This document shows positions 23,892 through 33,875 of a DNA stretch of 58,247 nucleotides, piece after piece. How positions within the stretch are numbered: the stretch's first letter is position 1; the number at the start of each line of letters is the position of its first letter. The notes below the pieces were generated by a model. The model ran no database searches and had not been told where the DNA came from. It saw only the letters and a list, made by a program, of their open reading frames with translations. The stretch spans positions 1 to 58,247 of the forward strand of contig QRVH01000016.1 of assembly GCA_003458705.1 (NCBI GenBank), read 5' to 3'. A program made the position numbers and the translations under genes. Source of the DNA: Eubacterium sp. AF22-9. GTDB taxonomy: Bacteria; Bacillota; Clostridia; Lachnospirales; Lachnospiraceae.

Positions 23892-26643
23892 CTATTTCTC
23901 CATATACTTCTTGAACTCAGCAAGACCATTTAAATCATTGCCATTCCCAGTCAATTTGTCAATCATTGCTATAAGAGATTTAGATGCATTTCTTTTTCAG
24001 TTTCAATATCTGCATATGTAGTAGCATACTTATGCTCAAGATCCTGAATTTCAGATACCATTGACGAAATAACCTCTCCTGGTAGTGTTTCCAGGCCAGA
24101 CTGTATAGGAGTAATCCATTTTAATTCCAAAAGGTGTAATGCATCTTTCTCCTCAAGAGTTTCAATTGTTTCTATTGTCACTTTTTCTAACTCTGCTTTT
24201 TGATTCTTAACAGTTTTTTTCAGTTCACTTTCCTCATCCATTAGAAGCATAACTTGCTTCATTTTTGTTTCTAATGATTCTTCAGGAAACTCATACCCCA
24301 TTTGCAACTGTAATATTCTGGCATTTACCGCTGGCTTACCAAACGTTCCATCCTTGTTTGCAGACATTATTGACCAATTTACTACGCCATTATCCTCTAT
24401 AAAAGCTACCTTGTCTTTCTTTGCCGAAAGTTCAAGGTACTCCTTTAAGGCATTTATCTCAGGATTCTCAACGTCGGCTAAAGCTCTATAACATAAGCCT
24501 TAACCTCTTTTGCCACGAAAGCATTCTTATCTTCATTAGTTATACTTAACTCTAATTCCTCTTCCTCCAGAGATTCTAATATCTCAGTGTACAAATTATC
24601 TATTTCTGCTAATCTAAACTCGTTTTGCCTAATTTCAGACAATAAATCATGATGAAATTCTTCTTGCACCAAATCAAAAGGCAAAATGTGTCCTTTCCAC
24701 CCCTCCTGTACTTCTGTAACTTCATCCTCATCTTCTTTTTTCTTTTTTATTACCATATTAGGCTCCACTTGGAAAATAGCATCAAAGCCTTCTCCTTGAA
24801 TCATTTCAAGATCCGCAACGATTGTGTCCCAGTTTTCTGAAAGAATCTGAAAAGCCTTATATCGATCGATCAATTTTATGTCGGCAGTTCTATCGAAGAT
24901 CTCTGTGCATACAGTTTCCTTTATACTTTGTGCATTAACATCAAGAATATCTTCTATAAGATAATCCTTTAGCATCTCCTCAAAGCCATCAAAACTATCG
25001 TTATATTTTTTAATGTATTCCTCGACAGATTCAAATCCATCTACTACGCCTTGTATATCAACACTTTCAACACCAACATAATCTTTAGATATCTCGCTGA
25101 ACAGTTTTTCATACAATCCAGGAAAAGCCTCCCAATATGCTTGAAGTGATCTAACTTCTGACTTTGGTATTCCTCCAAACATAATCGAATGAATATCCCA
25201 TGGTTCCTCTTCTTCAGATGAATCTACATAGCGCGGAATATTTAAATTGTACTCATTTTCACGTATTTCGTCCTTTGATACCAATCTGGAGAATTTTTCA
25301 ACATCCTTTCTTGCCTTTAAGGTATCAACTATTTCACGAATGTCTCTTGCACGTAATTTATTATTTTTGCCGACCTTCTCATATTTTTTGATGCATCAAT
25401 AATTAAAACATCTGCATCAGTTCTGGTTCTTTTTAATACCATGATAATTGTAGGTATGCTTGTTCCAAAGAAAATATTAGCTGGTAAACCAATAATTGCC
25501 TCTATATGGTTTCGCTCAATCAAAGTCTCACGTATCTTTTCTTCTTCTCCGCCTCTAAATAAAACTCCATGAGGCAAAACAATAGTCATAATGCCGTCAT
25601 CCTCAAGATGGTATAATTCATGAAGCAAGAAAGCATAGTCTGCTTTTGCCTTCGGTGCAACACCGAACTCCTTGAAACGAGGATCAAATTCTTTATTCTT
25701 TGGATCCCATTTCTGTGAATATGGAGGATTTGAAACTACTGCATCAACTTTAACTAACGAATATGTCTCGTCTTTGTTTTCATCTGTTTCAAAAAATGGC
25801 CAGTCATCTTCCAAAGTATCGCCGTTTCTAACATTGATATTAGCTGGATTAATTCCTCGCATAACCAAATTCATACGAGTTAAGTTATAGGTATTCTCCT
25901 TCAATTCTTGCGCATAATAATCAATCTTGTTCTCGCCTTCGATATATTGAGCCATAGATGCTCCAATATTAATGAGCAATGAGCCTGAACCTGATGTAGG
26001 ATCATAGATTTTAATATGCTCTCTATCCTTAAGATGGTTGGCCACAATTTCAGACATCAACACTGAAACTTCATGTGGTGTATAAAACTCTCCTGCTTTC
26101 TTTCCAGCGTTAGCTGCAAACATGCTGATGAGATACTCATAAATAAACCCTAAAACATCATAGTCTTGCTTTCCATCCATCGGAATTCTCTTTATTAACT
26201 TAAGTAGTGCCTTTATTGATTTTGTCTGTTTTGTTGATGTTTCACCTAACTTTGAAAGGCCACTCTGCAGCGTCTTAAATATATTCTCAAATAATTTCTT
26301 ATATGTCGGTTCGATATTGGCATCAAAATTACTCAATGCATCTCTTACATCAGATACATCAAAATCATCGCCTTTAGAAAGCCATGATGAGAATAAGTCC
26401 TCATAAGCAATAAAATATCCAATATTCTCACTAATGTGCTTCACAAGTTTCTCGTCATCTGCTGTCACTTTTAATATCCTCGTCAGAATATTTTTCTCCT
26501 TTCAGGAAAGAAATTTCACGATCCGAAAGATATTTATAGAACATAAATCCAAGGATATAGTCCTTATATTCATTCGCCTCTATCTTTGATCTCATCTGAT
26601 TGGCTGACTGCCAAATAGTAGATGCTAATTGTTGTTTATTCAT
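23892..26643 (-). pseudogene. hsdM: type I restriction methylase subunit with four frameshifts
   Basis: Five pieces make up one N6-adenine methylase. (1) 26643-26455: MNKQQLASTIWQSANQMRSK to DEDIK. (2) 26468-25329: TADDEKLVKHISENIGYFIA, SAM motif DPTSGSGSLLINIG, catalytic NPPY, to DASK. (3) from EKVGKNNKLRARDIREI through NEYNLNIPRYVDSSE to AYVIEL (stop 24478). (4) ADVENPEINALKEYLELSAK to DIETEK (stop 23969). (5) NASKSLIAMIDKLTGN to the stop at 23892, two bases before hsdS. The shifts are one base each: a gain near 26470, and losses near 25386, 24481 and 23995, three of the four in short A/T runs. Restored it would be about 915 residues. The first ATG has a strong GGAGG site. Confidence 0.88.
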
Positions 26644-26679
26644 CTATTTTTACCTCCTGCCGCTAAGTCGCGGAATCGT

Positions 26680-26877
26680 TTAATTATTTGCAGCCTTACC
26701 ACTTCGAGCCCATTCCTCAAGTTCAGAATATTTGAACTTCCAGGCCTTGCCAATTTTCTTTCTCGGAATATCCTTGCCTTTACGAATCCAATCACGAATT
26801 GTAGCTGGCTTTACTCCTAAGAACTCAGCTGCTTCAGTTGTTCCAATCCATTTTTCTTCATTATTGGTAGTACTCAT
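26680..26877 (-). CDS. excisionase-type helix-turn-helix protein
   Basis: 65 residues: KWIGTTEAAEFLGVKPATIR, DWIRKGKDIPRKKIGKAWKF, SELEEWARSG. This is the MerR-like HTH_17 'excisionase' fold. It is the first gene of the type I operon, 36 bp before hsdM, with a good promoter upstream. It may be a controller of the operon (many restriction systems delay R expression this way) or a remnant excisionase of the island. GGAGAAGCT precedes the ATG. Confidence 0.85.
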   Translation of the reverse strand: MSTTNNEEKWIGTTEAAEFLGVKPATIRDWIRKGKDIPRKKIGKAWKFKYSELEEWARSGKAANN

Positions 26878-26914
26878 AGCTTCTCCTTTTTCTATACATA
26901 CTATGCCAATTTTT

Positions 26915-26943
26915 ATTATACATTATTTTGTGTCAAATTTCAA
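26915..26943 (-). promoter_or_regulatory. promoter of the restriction-modification operon
   Basis: On the minus strand TTGAAA (26943-26938), 17-bp spacer, TATAAT (26920-26915), about 37 bp before the HTH gene. An overlapping TTGACA is also visible but has no -10 at the right distance. Confidence 0.65.
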
Positions 26944-27084
26944 TTGTTTGTATCTGTTTATATATGTTTGCGTGGTATCAAATAATTAATAAATTTTTTG
27001 GCGAACTTTCTTCAACACTTATAGCTTTTTTCCATACATAATCACACCCCTTTTAATCTTAAAGCCTTTATTTTCAGCCTCATA

Positions 27085-27115
27085 GCCCGTTGAACTTTCT
27101 TCAACGGGCATTTTT
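27085..27115 (+). terminator. intrinsic terminator or attenuator before the 27272 gene
   Basis: A 10-bp perfect stem, GCCCGTTGAA with its complement, a 5-base loop, then CATTTTT. No intact gene ends just upstream on the plus strand, so it may be a leader attenuator for the gene at 27272 or the terminator of a deleted gene. The sequence GAACTTTCTTCAAC occurs twice in this gap (27002 and 27091). Confidence 0.6.
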
Positions 27116-27127
27116 AACGTTTGCTGT

Positions 27128-27238
27128 ATGATGCAATCAAGGGTCAAGAACACCCCATCATCAGACGATGCGTTCCCTAATCAAGAACGGTCCTATCTGA
27201 ATCTGATGAACGACCAAATAACTAAACCAGCTGAATAG
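27128..27238 (+). CDS. possible 36-residue ORF in the leader of the 27272 gene
   Basis: ATG ATG at 27128 opens a frame of 36 codons (MMQSRVKNTPSSDDAFPNQE... ending KPAE) that stops 33 bases before the next gene. No ribosome site is evident and I recognise no family. It may be a leader peptide, a remnant or chance. The gap 26944-27271 holds otherwise only the hairpin at 27085. Confidence 0.2.
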   Translation: MMQSRVKNTPSSDDAFPNQERSYLNLMNDQITKPAE

Positions 27239-27271
27239 GACAAGCTGGCCAACCAATAGGAGGAAAGCCAC

Positions 27272-27982
27272 ATGGCAGAGAAAAATTATGATTACTGTAA
27301 CAAGAAGAGCTACAATGGCGTAGCACCAAAAGAGAATGAAACTTTGGTTCCATTCTTAGCACATGAAGTTTTAAAGAATTACCATCAGGATATTAGAGAC
27401 GGTATTCGCAAGCGTAATGAAGGAATTATCGAAGATAACTTCGAAACCTGGAATATTCGCGGTAGAAAGATTCTTGTAGGTTTCACAACTATCCATAAAA
27501 ATCAGGTCGAATCCTACATGGAAGGATTCTGGAAAGAAAAAGATGCGTATCTTGAATCAACTCGTAAAAAGAGATGCTTAATTCTTAATTCCAAGGGCGA
27601 ATACATCCGCTGCCCTAAGTGCAATAAATGTGAAGGGTGTGAACGTTCTGAAAAGGATCAGTACCTCTCTCGTTATATTTCATTAGACAAGTTTATGGAT
27701 GATAACGGCGACGACAATACTAATCGCAGCGGCTGGGAGCCAACAGATAACACTTCAACTGAAAGCTCAGTTCTCAGTCTTATGATAATCAACGATCTCA
27801 TCAATGAGGTGTCTCTTAAGTATCCAGAAGCTAAAGCAATCTTCTCTCTTCTGATGGACGATCCACAGATCAGTAATGCTCTGAAGCAGGTCGACTTGAA
27901 AAAGGGAAAGAGCCAAGCATATGCTTACGTAAAGAAGATGCAGTCATACGCAAAAGAGCTCTACAATAAGAATTATCGTTAA
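27272..27982 (+). CDS. unknown mobile-element protein with a Cys cluster and a sigma-like C-terminus
   Basis: 236 residues with a strong ribosome site (TAGGAGGAAAG). I do not recognise a named family. The middle holds RCPKCNKCEGCERS, four cysteines in a CxxC-type cluster likely to bind zinc. An acidic, Asn-rich linker follows (DDNGDDNTNRSGW). The C-terminal 80 residues (LINDLINEVSLKYPEAKAIF, ... ISNALKQVDLKKGKSQAYAY) are helical and resemble region 4 of small sigma factors, with a possible helix-turn-helix. It stands alone, divergent from the restriction operon, with its own terminator, so it is probably cargo or a regulator of the same island. Function not assigned. Confidence 0.65.
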   Translation: MAEKNYDYCNKKSYNGVAPKENETLVPFLAHEVLKNYHQDIRDGIRKRNEGIIEDNFETWNIRGRKILVGFTTIHKNQVESYMEGFWKEKDAYLESTRKKRCLILNSKGEYIRCPKCNKCEGCERSEKDQYLSRYISLDKFMDDNGDDNTNRSGWEPTDNTSTESSVLSLMIINDLINEVSLKYPEAKAIFSLLMDDPQISNALKQVDLKKGKSQAYAYVKKMQSYAKELYNKNYR

Positions 27983-27989
27983 TGACGTG

Positions 27990-28022
27990 CAGCGGCCGGA
28001 AACTTCTCCCGCCGCTGTTTTT
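27990..28022 (+). terminator. terminator after the 27272 gene
   Basis: A 7-bp GC-rich stem (CAGCGGC and its complement) with a 14-base loop, then TTTTT, 8 bp past the stop codon. Confidence 0.8.
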
Positions 28023-28138
28023 CTCACTTTTCTTATCGTTATAGGGTGAACCCCAGGGTTCATTTTCTCTTGTTATCTATCCCGTAGTGTCACCCCTACA
28101 TTATGGACCAGTTTCCACAAAGTCATTACTTCACATAA

Positions 28139-28199
28139 AAAGAAAAGCTTTCCAGCAGCTAATCGTACTCATTAACGATAGCTCTCTGAAAAGCCTTTT
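28139..28199 (-). terminator. terminator after rlmD
   Basis: An imperfect long hairpin: AAAAGCTTT-CC at 28143 pairs with GGAAAAGC-like sequence ending CTTTT at 28199. On the minus strand it ends in CTTTTCTTTTTATG, just after the rlmD stop. Confidence 0.6.
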
Positions 28200-28214
28200 A
28201 CTTACAGTGTTTTT

Positions 28215-29639
28215 CTACTTGCCTGGGTTCACCTTTGACATCAAGACAACCGTCTCCACATGCCCCGTATTAGGAAACATATCCACGCAACAACACTTCT
28301 CCACCTTATACCCTCTCTCCTGCAGAGTAACAAGGTCTCTTGCAAGCGAAGTAGGCTTGCATGAAATATACACCATTCTGTCAACACCATAATCAATAAT
28401 CTTCTCAAGTGCCTTAGGGTGAATTCCGTCACGAGGTGGGTCAAGTACGATGAAATCAGGCTTAATCTCAATATTATCAAGTGCCTTTAAGACATCGTCT
28501 GCAATGAATTCACAGTTAGTAAGACCATTCTGGGCTGCATTCTTCTTGGCAGCCTCAACAGCTTCCGCAACAATCTCAACACCGATAACCTTGCTGGCAA
28601 CTGGAGATAACATCTGCGCAATCGTACCCGTACCTGTATACAGGTCATATATAACCGGTTTGCTGCCAGCCACATCTCCAAATCCGCCAGAAAGCACATA
28701 CTCACGTGCCTTAGAGTAAAGCACTTCCGCTCCAAGAGAATTGGTTTGGAAGAATGAGAACGGAGTTATCTTGAAACGCAGTCCAAGAAGCTCCTCTTCA
28801 ATATAATCCTGACCATACAGAAGCTCAGTTTTCTCGTTAATTACTGCATCTGCAAGGCTGTCGTTAAATGTATGGAGAACACCTGTAAGAGTGCCCTTAT
28901 ATTCAATTGATATCAGGCGGTTTACAAGCTCTGTGAAATCATGCTCAATCTGAGTCGTTGTTACGATATCAACAAGAATCTGTCCTGTCTTTACTGACTT
29001 TCTTACAAGAAGATGACGCAAATACCCCTCGTGGCTTAACTTGTGCTGGAAAGGAAGCTCCTTCTCGATTGCATAATTCTGAACACATGTAAGAATCTTT
29101 CTGTAATCCTCATCAATAATCTTACATTCTGTAACCGGAACAATATCATACATGCTGTTTCGTTTGTGAAGTCCGAGCGCAAGTGGACCGTCCTTATACT
29201 CATCACCAAATGAAAACTCCATCTTGTTACGGTATTCCTCTGTGACCGGACTTCCAATTATCCCTTCAAATGGAAGCTCACCCGAAACAACTTCGCTAAG
29301 AAGCTTTTCCACCTGTGCGCTCTTAATCTTTAACTGTTCCTCGTAAGCTACTGTCTGGTAAGTGCAGCCACCGCATTTGCCAAAATGTGGACATGCCGGG
29401 TTGGTTTCAAGTGGACTCTTCTCAACTACTTCCATAAGTCTGCCTTCGCAGTGTCCTTTTCTTTTCTTGTTCACACAGAATCTGACAGTCTGTCCAGGAA
29501 TTGCATTCTTTACGATTGCCTTTTCCTTCTGTCCGTCCTCATCTGTCACCCACACTGTCGCCTTGTTAGGGAAATCAACCTTTTCAACTTTACCTTCGTA
29601 TACGCTTCCTTTTTTCAATCTATACTCCATTCCGCACAT
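28215..29639 (-). CDS. rlmD: 23S rRNA (uracil-1939-C5)-methyltransferase
   Basis: 474 residues, normal size. An N-terminal TRAM RNA-binding domain (VYEGKVEKVDFPNKATVWVT) is followed by an iron-sulfur cluster motif CPHFGKCGGC. The SAM-binding motif is DLYTGTGTIAQ. The catalytic region has DPPRDGIH and the nucleophilic Cys in YISCKPTSLARDL. It methylates C5 of a uridine in 23S rRNA; Firmicutes often have several paralogues (RlmCD type), so the exact target base is inferred. A single gene, convergent with the island end and the first clearly chromosomal gene. Confidence 0.9.
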   Translation of the reverse strand: MCGMEYRLKKGSVYEGKVEKVDFPNKATVWVTDEDGQKEKAIVKNAIPGQTVRFCVNKKRKGHCEGRLMEVVEKSPLETNPACPHFGKCGGCTYQTVAYEEQLKIKSAQVEKLLSEVVSGELPFEGIIGSPVTEEYRNKMEFSFGDEYKDGPLALGLHKRNSMYDIVPVTECKIIDEDYRKILTCVQNYAIEKELPFQHKLSHEGYLRHLLVRKSVKTGQILVDIVTTTQIEHDFTELVNRLISIEYKGTLTGVLHTFNDSLADAVINEKTELLYGQDYIEEELLGLRFKITPFSFFQTNSLGAEVLYSKAREYVLSGGFGDVAGSKPVIYDLYTGTGTIAQMLSPVASKVIGVEIVAEAVEAAKKNAAQNGLTNCEFIADDVLKALDNIEIKPDFIVLDPPRDGIHPKALEKIIDYGVDRMVYISCKPTSLARDLVTLQERGYKVEKCCCVDMFPNTGHVETVVLMSKVNPGK

Positions 29640-29749
29640 GAATTGTGCCTGTTATTAACATATTAATAGTTTTTGGCAGCACTTATTCACATAACGGCAT
29701 ACCTTATATAATTTTATCAGAAAAATGTGCTAAAGTATAGTAGTCATAT

Positions 29750-30811
29750 TTACTCCACCACGCTGGCATTCTTTGCCTGCACTGCAGAATGTATTCTTTC
29801 AAGTACCTTGTCACACAGCCATGTATAAGCAGCCCCGGCAGCATTCAGTCCTATACGTAATGCAACTGCATAAGGCATCCCAAAAAGTCCCGCCGCAATT
29901 GATAATGCGCCAAATGTATTAAAAGCTGTCTGCCATGCATAACCAGCGGAATATCCGACTCCGATACCACCTATCATGCCTATATACGGATACATTGATT
30001 CTGGCAGTACTATATACATCACTGCAAAAATCGCACATCCAACAACATTAAACAATGCCCTGTTTCCAATTCTCTTATCAACATCTTTAGAAAACGGCAG
30101 ACACACTGACATGCACGCAATTCCAATCCACATTGCCCTAGGCAGTCCCATCAGTGAAACAATCAGCATAGCGCTTGATACGATAAATGTAAGCTTAATG
30201 TACCATCTTGTCCTTGCTGAATTAATATTAAATTCCTTAAACAAATCCCAGAATGTTCTTCTATATGGTCTGTTCCTCTGATTCTTATAGAAAATAATCA
30301 TGCATACTAACATCCCGGCAAGCAGTCCCACAACTCTCATCATATATTCATGGCCTGTGACATCATATCCCTGTAGTAAAAGATACCCAAGAACGAATGT
30401 TGAATGATTATACATAATTACATTGTGACATCCCATTATCATAAGAAGCATAATACACACAACATTTATTACAAATGCAGCAACTGGCGGTACCATATTG
30501 GAAACCCTCGGTCCTGCTATCAATATCGCATATATTCCCATTATCGAAATCAATCCATGTGATGTCTTAATTCCAAAATCCGCCTGTCTTAATACCAGCA
30601 CCGCAAGAAGCACTGTAACTCCGACAACACTATTATTATTCCCCAGCAGCTTACTGAATACTGTAACTACTGCGACGCAGAATATCATAACCAGATACAC
30701 CTTAAAATTATATATAAGAATATGTCTTCTTTTCTCTTTAGAATCCTGTGTGTTCTTGATAAGCTGTTTTGAACCAGCCGAGCTTAACTGTAACTCCTGA
30801 TAAAATGTCAT
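29750..30811 (-). CDS. FUSC-family integral membrane protein
   Basis: 353 residues with two blocks of membrane helices (about 35-175 and 210-330) separated by a short cytoplasmic linker (FYKNQRNRPYRRTFWDLFKE). This is the FUSC/YccS-type layout: AGPRVSNMVPPVAAFVINVV; LPRAMWIGIACMSVCLPFSK; RIGNRALFNVVGCAIFAVMY. Relatives with known function export aromatic acids, but substrate is not predictable here. Monocistronic, minus strand. Confidence 0.8.
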   Translation of the reverse strand: MTFYQELQLSSAGSKQLIKNTQDSKEKRRHILIYNFKVYLVMIFCVAVVTVFSKLLGNNNSVVGVTVLLAVLVLRQADFGIKTSHGLISIMGIYAILIAGPRVSNMVPPVAAFVINVVCIMLLMIMGCHNVIMYNHSTFVLGYLLLQGYDVTGHEYMMRVVGLLAGMLVCMIIFYKNQRNRPYRRTFWDLFKEFNINSARTRWYIKLTFIVSSAMLIVSLMGLPRAMWIGIACMSVCLPFSKDVDKRIGNRALFNVVGCAIFAVMYIVLPESMYPYIGMIGGIGVGYSAGYAWQTAFNTFGALSIAAGLFGMPYAVALRIGLNAAGAAYTWLCDKVLERIHSAVQAKNASVVE

Positions 30812-30923
30812 AAATTCCCGATTTCCTTTCCTCCCCTTAATATTTTGCTTAATGACAGGGTTGAGTAATATAACACTGATTACACCCCTATGTCAATTAA
30901 GAAATAATTAAATATTATGCAAT

Positions 30924-30980
30924 AAAAAAGCCACAACCGCTGACATATCCTAATGGACATATCAAGCCGGCTGTGGCTTT
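30924..30980 (-). terminator. terminator after the small acidic membrane protein gene
   Basis: AGCCACA and TGTGGCT form the outer stem, CCG/CGG an inner one, with the repeated GACATAT in the loop. On the minus strand the hairpin ends in GGCTTTTTTATT. Confidence 0.8.
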
Positions 30981-31002
30981 CAATCATATCGCACTTATTA
31001 CA

Positions 31003-31275
31003 TTACTTCTCGATGTCTTCGTCCTCAAAATCATCATCAAAATCTTCGTCTTCGAAATCTTCATCATCGAAATCATCTAAATAATCTGGTGTAAAATATC
31101 TGTATACAGCATAAGCGATACCAGCAACTGCTGCAACTGCACCAACGATAGCAAGAACAGCTATGATAATTGTGCTGCACTTCTTGCAGCATTTCTTATC
31201 TTCATCTTCCTTCTTGCTAATAAGTTCTCCTAATTTAGTAGCTGCGATAAGCTCATCTAATTTTTCTTTACTCAT
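31003..31275 (-). CDS. small single-pass membrane protein with an acidic tail
   Basis: 90 residues from ATG 31275 (MSKEKLDELIAATKLGELIS), after AAGGAGATATTGTT. Four parts: a helical N-terminus, a Lys/Cys patch (KKCCKKC), one membrane helix (about 40-62, IIIAVLAIVGAVAAVAGIAY), and a tail of almost only Asp, Glu and Phe (DDFDDEDFEDEDFDDDFEDE). Similar small proteins are common in Lachnospiraceae, but I know no function. The acidic tail may sit at the membrane surface and bind cations or a basic partner. Confidence 0.75.
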   Translation of the reverse strand: MSKEKLDELIAATKLGELISKKEDEDKKCCKKCSTIIIAVLAIVGAVAAVAGIAYAVYRYFTPDYLDDFDDEDFEDEDFDDDFEDEDIEK

Positions 31276-31341
31276 AACAATATCTCCTTTCATACCACGG
31301 ATTTAATAAATGTATTATAGCATAGCGTTAAACATTTGTCA

Positions 31342-33810
31342 TTATAGTTTTTTAAGTCTGGCAAATCCTGCCAGCATTTTCTTCTGTCCGTACTCTGCAA
31401 ATTCAACTGTTACCATATAGTCTCTTGCTGAATCCTCTATAGCAAGTACCTTTCCTTCGCCGAATTTCACATGGCTCACCATATCACCGACACTGTAGCC
31501 AAGTCCGCCTGAAGATTTTGCACTTATATCTGCACCTCTTGCAGCACCTATTACATTTCTTGAAGATAAGCCGCTTCGTGTAGGCACTCCTGCATAAGCA
31601 CTTCTTACAGAATCTGCCGGAGTCTTTCTCTTTTCTGGTTTCTTAAGGTCAAATAATTCCATAGGGTCTTTTCCAAATCCCGGATTAGAACCGCCATTTA
31701 TCTTAACCTTTCTTGAACTATATGTTCCTGCTGCCCTTCCGCCTGGTGTGCCGCTTCCGTAGCTGCTAAGAATTGATCTGGCTGTTGCACGCATGTTAAT
31801 GCCTGTTGTATCCGGCTCATCTGATGTCCCGCCATATGCAATCCTGCCTTTAGCATACCCACTGGAATTGTTTTCTATGTGCATATATTCTTTAGGAATT
31901 TCATTAATGAATCTTGAAACTTTATTCATCTGTGTTTCACCACGCACCATACGCGACTTGGCACTTGTAAGATTAAGTATTTTCTCTGCTCTTGTTATTC
32001 CAACATAGCACAGTCTTCTCTCTTCCTCAATCTCAGTTGAATCATCTGACACAATTGTCATATAGCTTGGGAAAAGTCCGTCCTCCATTCCTGTCATATA
32101 CACGATTGGAAATTCCAGACCTTTCGCACTGTGCAGCGTCATAAGCATTACATGAGGCTCTGACTCATCAAGATTATCAATATCTGCTATTAAGGCAACT
32201 TCTTCAAGAAGTCCTGAAAGTGTAGGCTCTTCGCCTGCTTCTTTACAGCTCTCCTCATAGCTTACAACCTTATTAATGAATTCATCCAGATTCTCGCGTC
32301 TTGCCTCAACCTCTTCCACCATTTCATTCTGTGAAAGGCTCTCAATATATCCTGTATCCTCAATTACAGCCTCAGCAAGCTCCTTTAATGACATAAATTC
32401 TTCCTTGGCACGCAGTCTTCCAATAAGGTCAACAAATGGCTCTAACTTGGAAAGTGCCGCATTCTTTATTGTGTCAATATCCTTTGCATTGACAAGTGCT
32501 TCCCAGAAAGTAATATCATTAAAATCTGCATATTCCTGCAATCTGTCAATCGTAGTATTACCAATCCCCCTCTTCGGAACATTTATAATTCGCTTAACCG
32601 CCTGACCATCAAGACCATTATCAATAGTTTTAAGATAAGCAAGAATATCTTTGATTTCCTTTCGCTGATAGAAATTCTGTCCGCCATATATCTTATATGG
32701 AATGTTGTGAATCATCAGCTTTTCTTCGAGCGCTCTTGACTGTGCATTAGTTCTGTAAAGAATGGCAACATCATTATAATTCCAGCCATCCCTTACATAC
32801 TCTGCAATACCACTCGCAACGCCTTCTGCCTCATCATACCCGTTCTCATACAGAGTATAATTGACCTTCTCGCCCTCTCCGTTATCAGTCCAGAGTGACT
32901 TGCTCTTTCTGCCAATATTATTACTTATCACAGCATTTGCAGCATTAAGAATAGTCTGCGTCGAACGGTAATTCTGCTCAAGCTTTATAACCTTAGCGCC
33001 TGTGAACACATTTTCAAAGTTAAGAATATTATAAATATTTGCTCCACGGAACTTATATATAGACTGGTCATCATCACCAACCACACATATATTGCCATAC
33101 TTTGCTGCAAGCATTGCAACAAGCTTAAACTGTGATGTATTAGTATCCTGATACTCGTCGACCATTATATATCTGAATCTGTCCTGATAATGCTCAAGTA
33201 CCTCTGCATCACTCTGGAACAGCTCAACCGTCTTGAATATCAGGTCATCAAAATCAAGTGCATTGTTAAGCTTAAGCGTCTTCTGATATTCTCTGTATAC
33301 ACCTGCAATTCTTCTAAGATTATAGTCGTTACCTGCCTCAAGCTCGAACTCATCAGGAGTCTTTAACTCATCTTTAGCAGATGAAATCTTACTCATAATT
33401 GCACGCTCTTTAAGCATCTTCGTATCTATATTCATCTTCTTACATATATCCTTGATTACAGACTTCTGGTCGTCCGTATCATATATCGTAAAGTTATTAT
33501 CGTATCCAATTCTGTCTATGTATCTTCTTAAAATTCTCACGCATGTTGAGTGGAATGTACTTACCCATACAGCCCCTGCACCCTGTGCCACAGTAGTCTC
33601 AACTCGTTCTTTCATCTCTCTTGCAGCTTTATTAGTAAATGTAATTGCCATAATATTATATGGGTCTACTCCGCATTCTTCTATTAAATATGCAATTCTG
33701 TTCGTAAGCACACGCGTCTTTCCAGAGCCTGCCCCGGCAATAATAAGCAGCGCGCCATCTGTATATTTAACTGCCCTTTTCTGGCTGTCATTCAAATCTT
33801 CTAATCTCAT
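31342..33810 (-). CDS. pcrA: UvrD/PcrA-type ATP-dependent DNA helicase
   Basis: About 822 residues from ATG 33810 (MRLEDLNDSQKRAVKYTDGA), preceded by GAAGGTGGA. Superfamily 1 motifs: IAGAGSGKTRVLTNRIAYL, motif II VDEYQDTN, motif III DDDQSIYKFRGA, motif IV LEQNYRST, motif V TLHSAKGLEF, motif VI YVGITRAEK. The C-terminal Tudor-like domain that PcrA uses to bind RNA polymerase is present (GDMVSHVKFGEGKVLA). It acts in repair, rolling-circle replication and clearing of RecA and stalled polymerase. Housekeeping gene. Confidence 0.93.
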   Translation of the reverse strand: MRLEDLNDSQKRAVKYTDGALLIIAGAGSGKTRVLTNRIAYLIEECGVDPYNIMAITFTNKAAREMKERVETTVAQGAGAVWVSTFHSTCVRILRRYIDRIGYDNNFTIYDTDDQKSVIKDICKKMNIDTKMLKERAIMSKISSAKDELKTPDEFELEAGNDYNLRRIAGVYREYQKTLKLNNALDFDDLIFKTVELFQSDAEVLEHYQDRFRYIMVDEYQDTNTSQFKLVAMLAAKYGNICVVGDDDQSIYKFRGANIYNILNFENVFTGAKVIKLEQNYRSTQTILNAANAVISNNIGRKSKSLWTDNGEGEKVNYTLYENGYDEAEGVASGIAEYVRDGWNYNDVAILYRTNAQSRALEEKLMIHNIPYKIYGGQNFYQRKEIKDILAYLKTIDNGLDGQAVKRIINVPKRGIGNTTIDRLQEYADFNDITFWEALVNAKDIDTIKNAALSKLEPFVDLIGRLRAKEEFMSLKELAEAVIEDTGYIESLSQNEMVEEVEARRENLDEFINKVVSYEESCKEAGEEPTLSGLLEEVALIADIDNLDESEPHVMLMTLHSAKGLEFPIVYMTGMEDGLFPSYMTIVSDDSTEIEEERRLCYVGITRAEKILNLTSAKSRMVRGETQMNKVSRFINEIPKEYMHIENNSSGYAKGRIAYGGTSDEPDTTGINMRATARSILSSYGSGTPGGRAAGTYSSRKVKINGGSNPGFGKDPMELFDLKKPEKRKTPADSVRSAYAGVPTRSGLSSRNVIGAARGADISAKSSGGLGYSVGDMVSHVKFGEGKVLAIEDSARDYMVTVEFAEYGQKKMLAGFARLKKL

Positions 33811-33875
33811 ATATCCACCTTCATGCAAATGTGAAATCTATATCCACCTTATTTCTACCAACAACCACATTATAC

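Noticed and set aside
28023-28138. Possible small RNA between the 27272 gene and rlmD
   Set aside because: Apart from a short imperfect repeat (GTGAACCCCAGGGTTCA) there is no promoter-terminator pair to support it.
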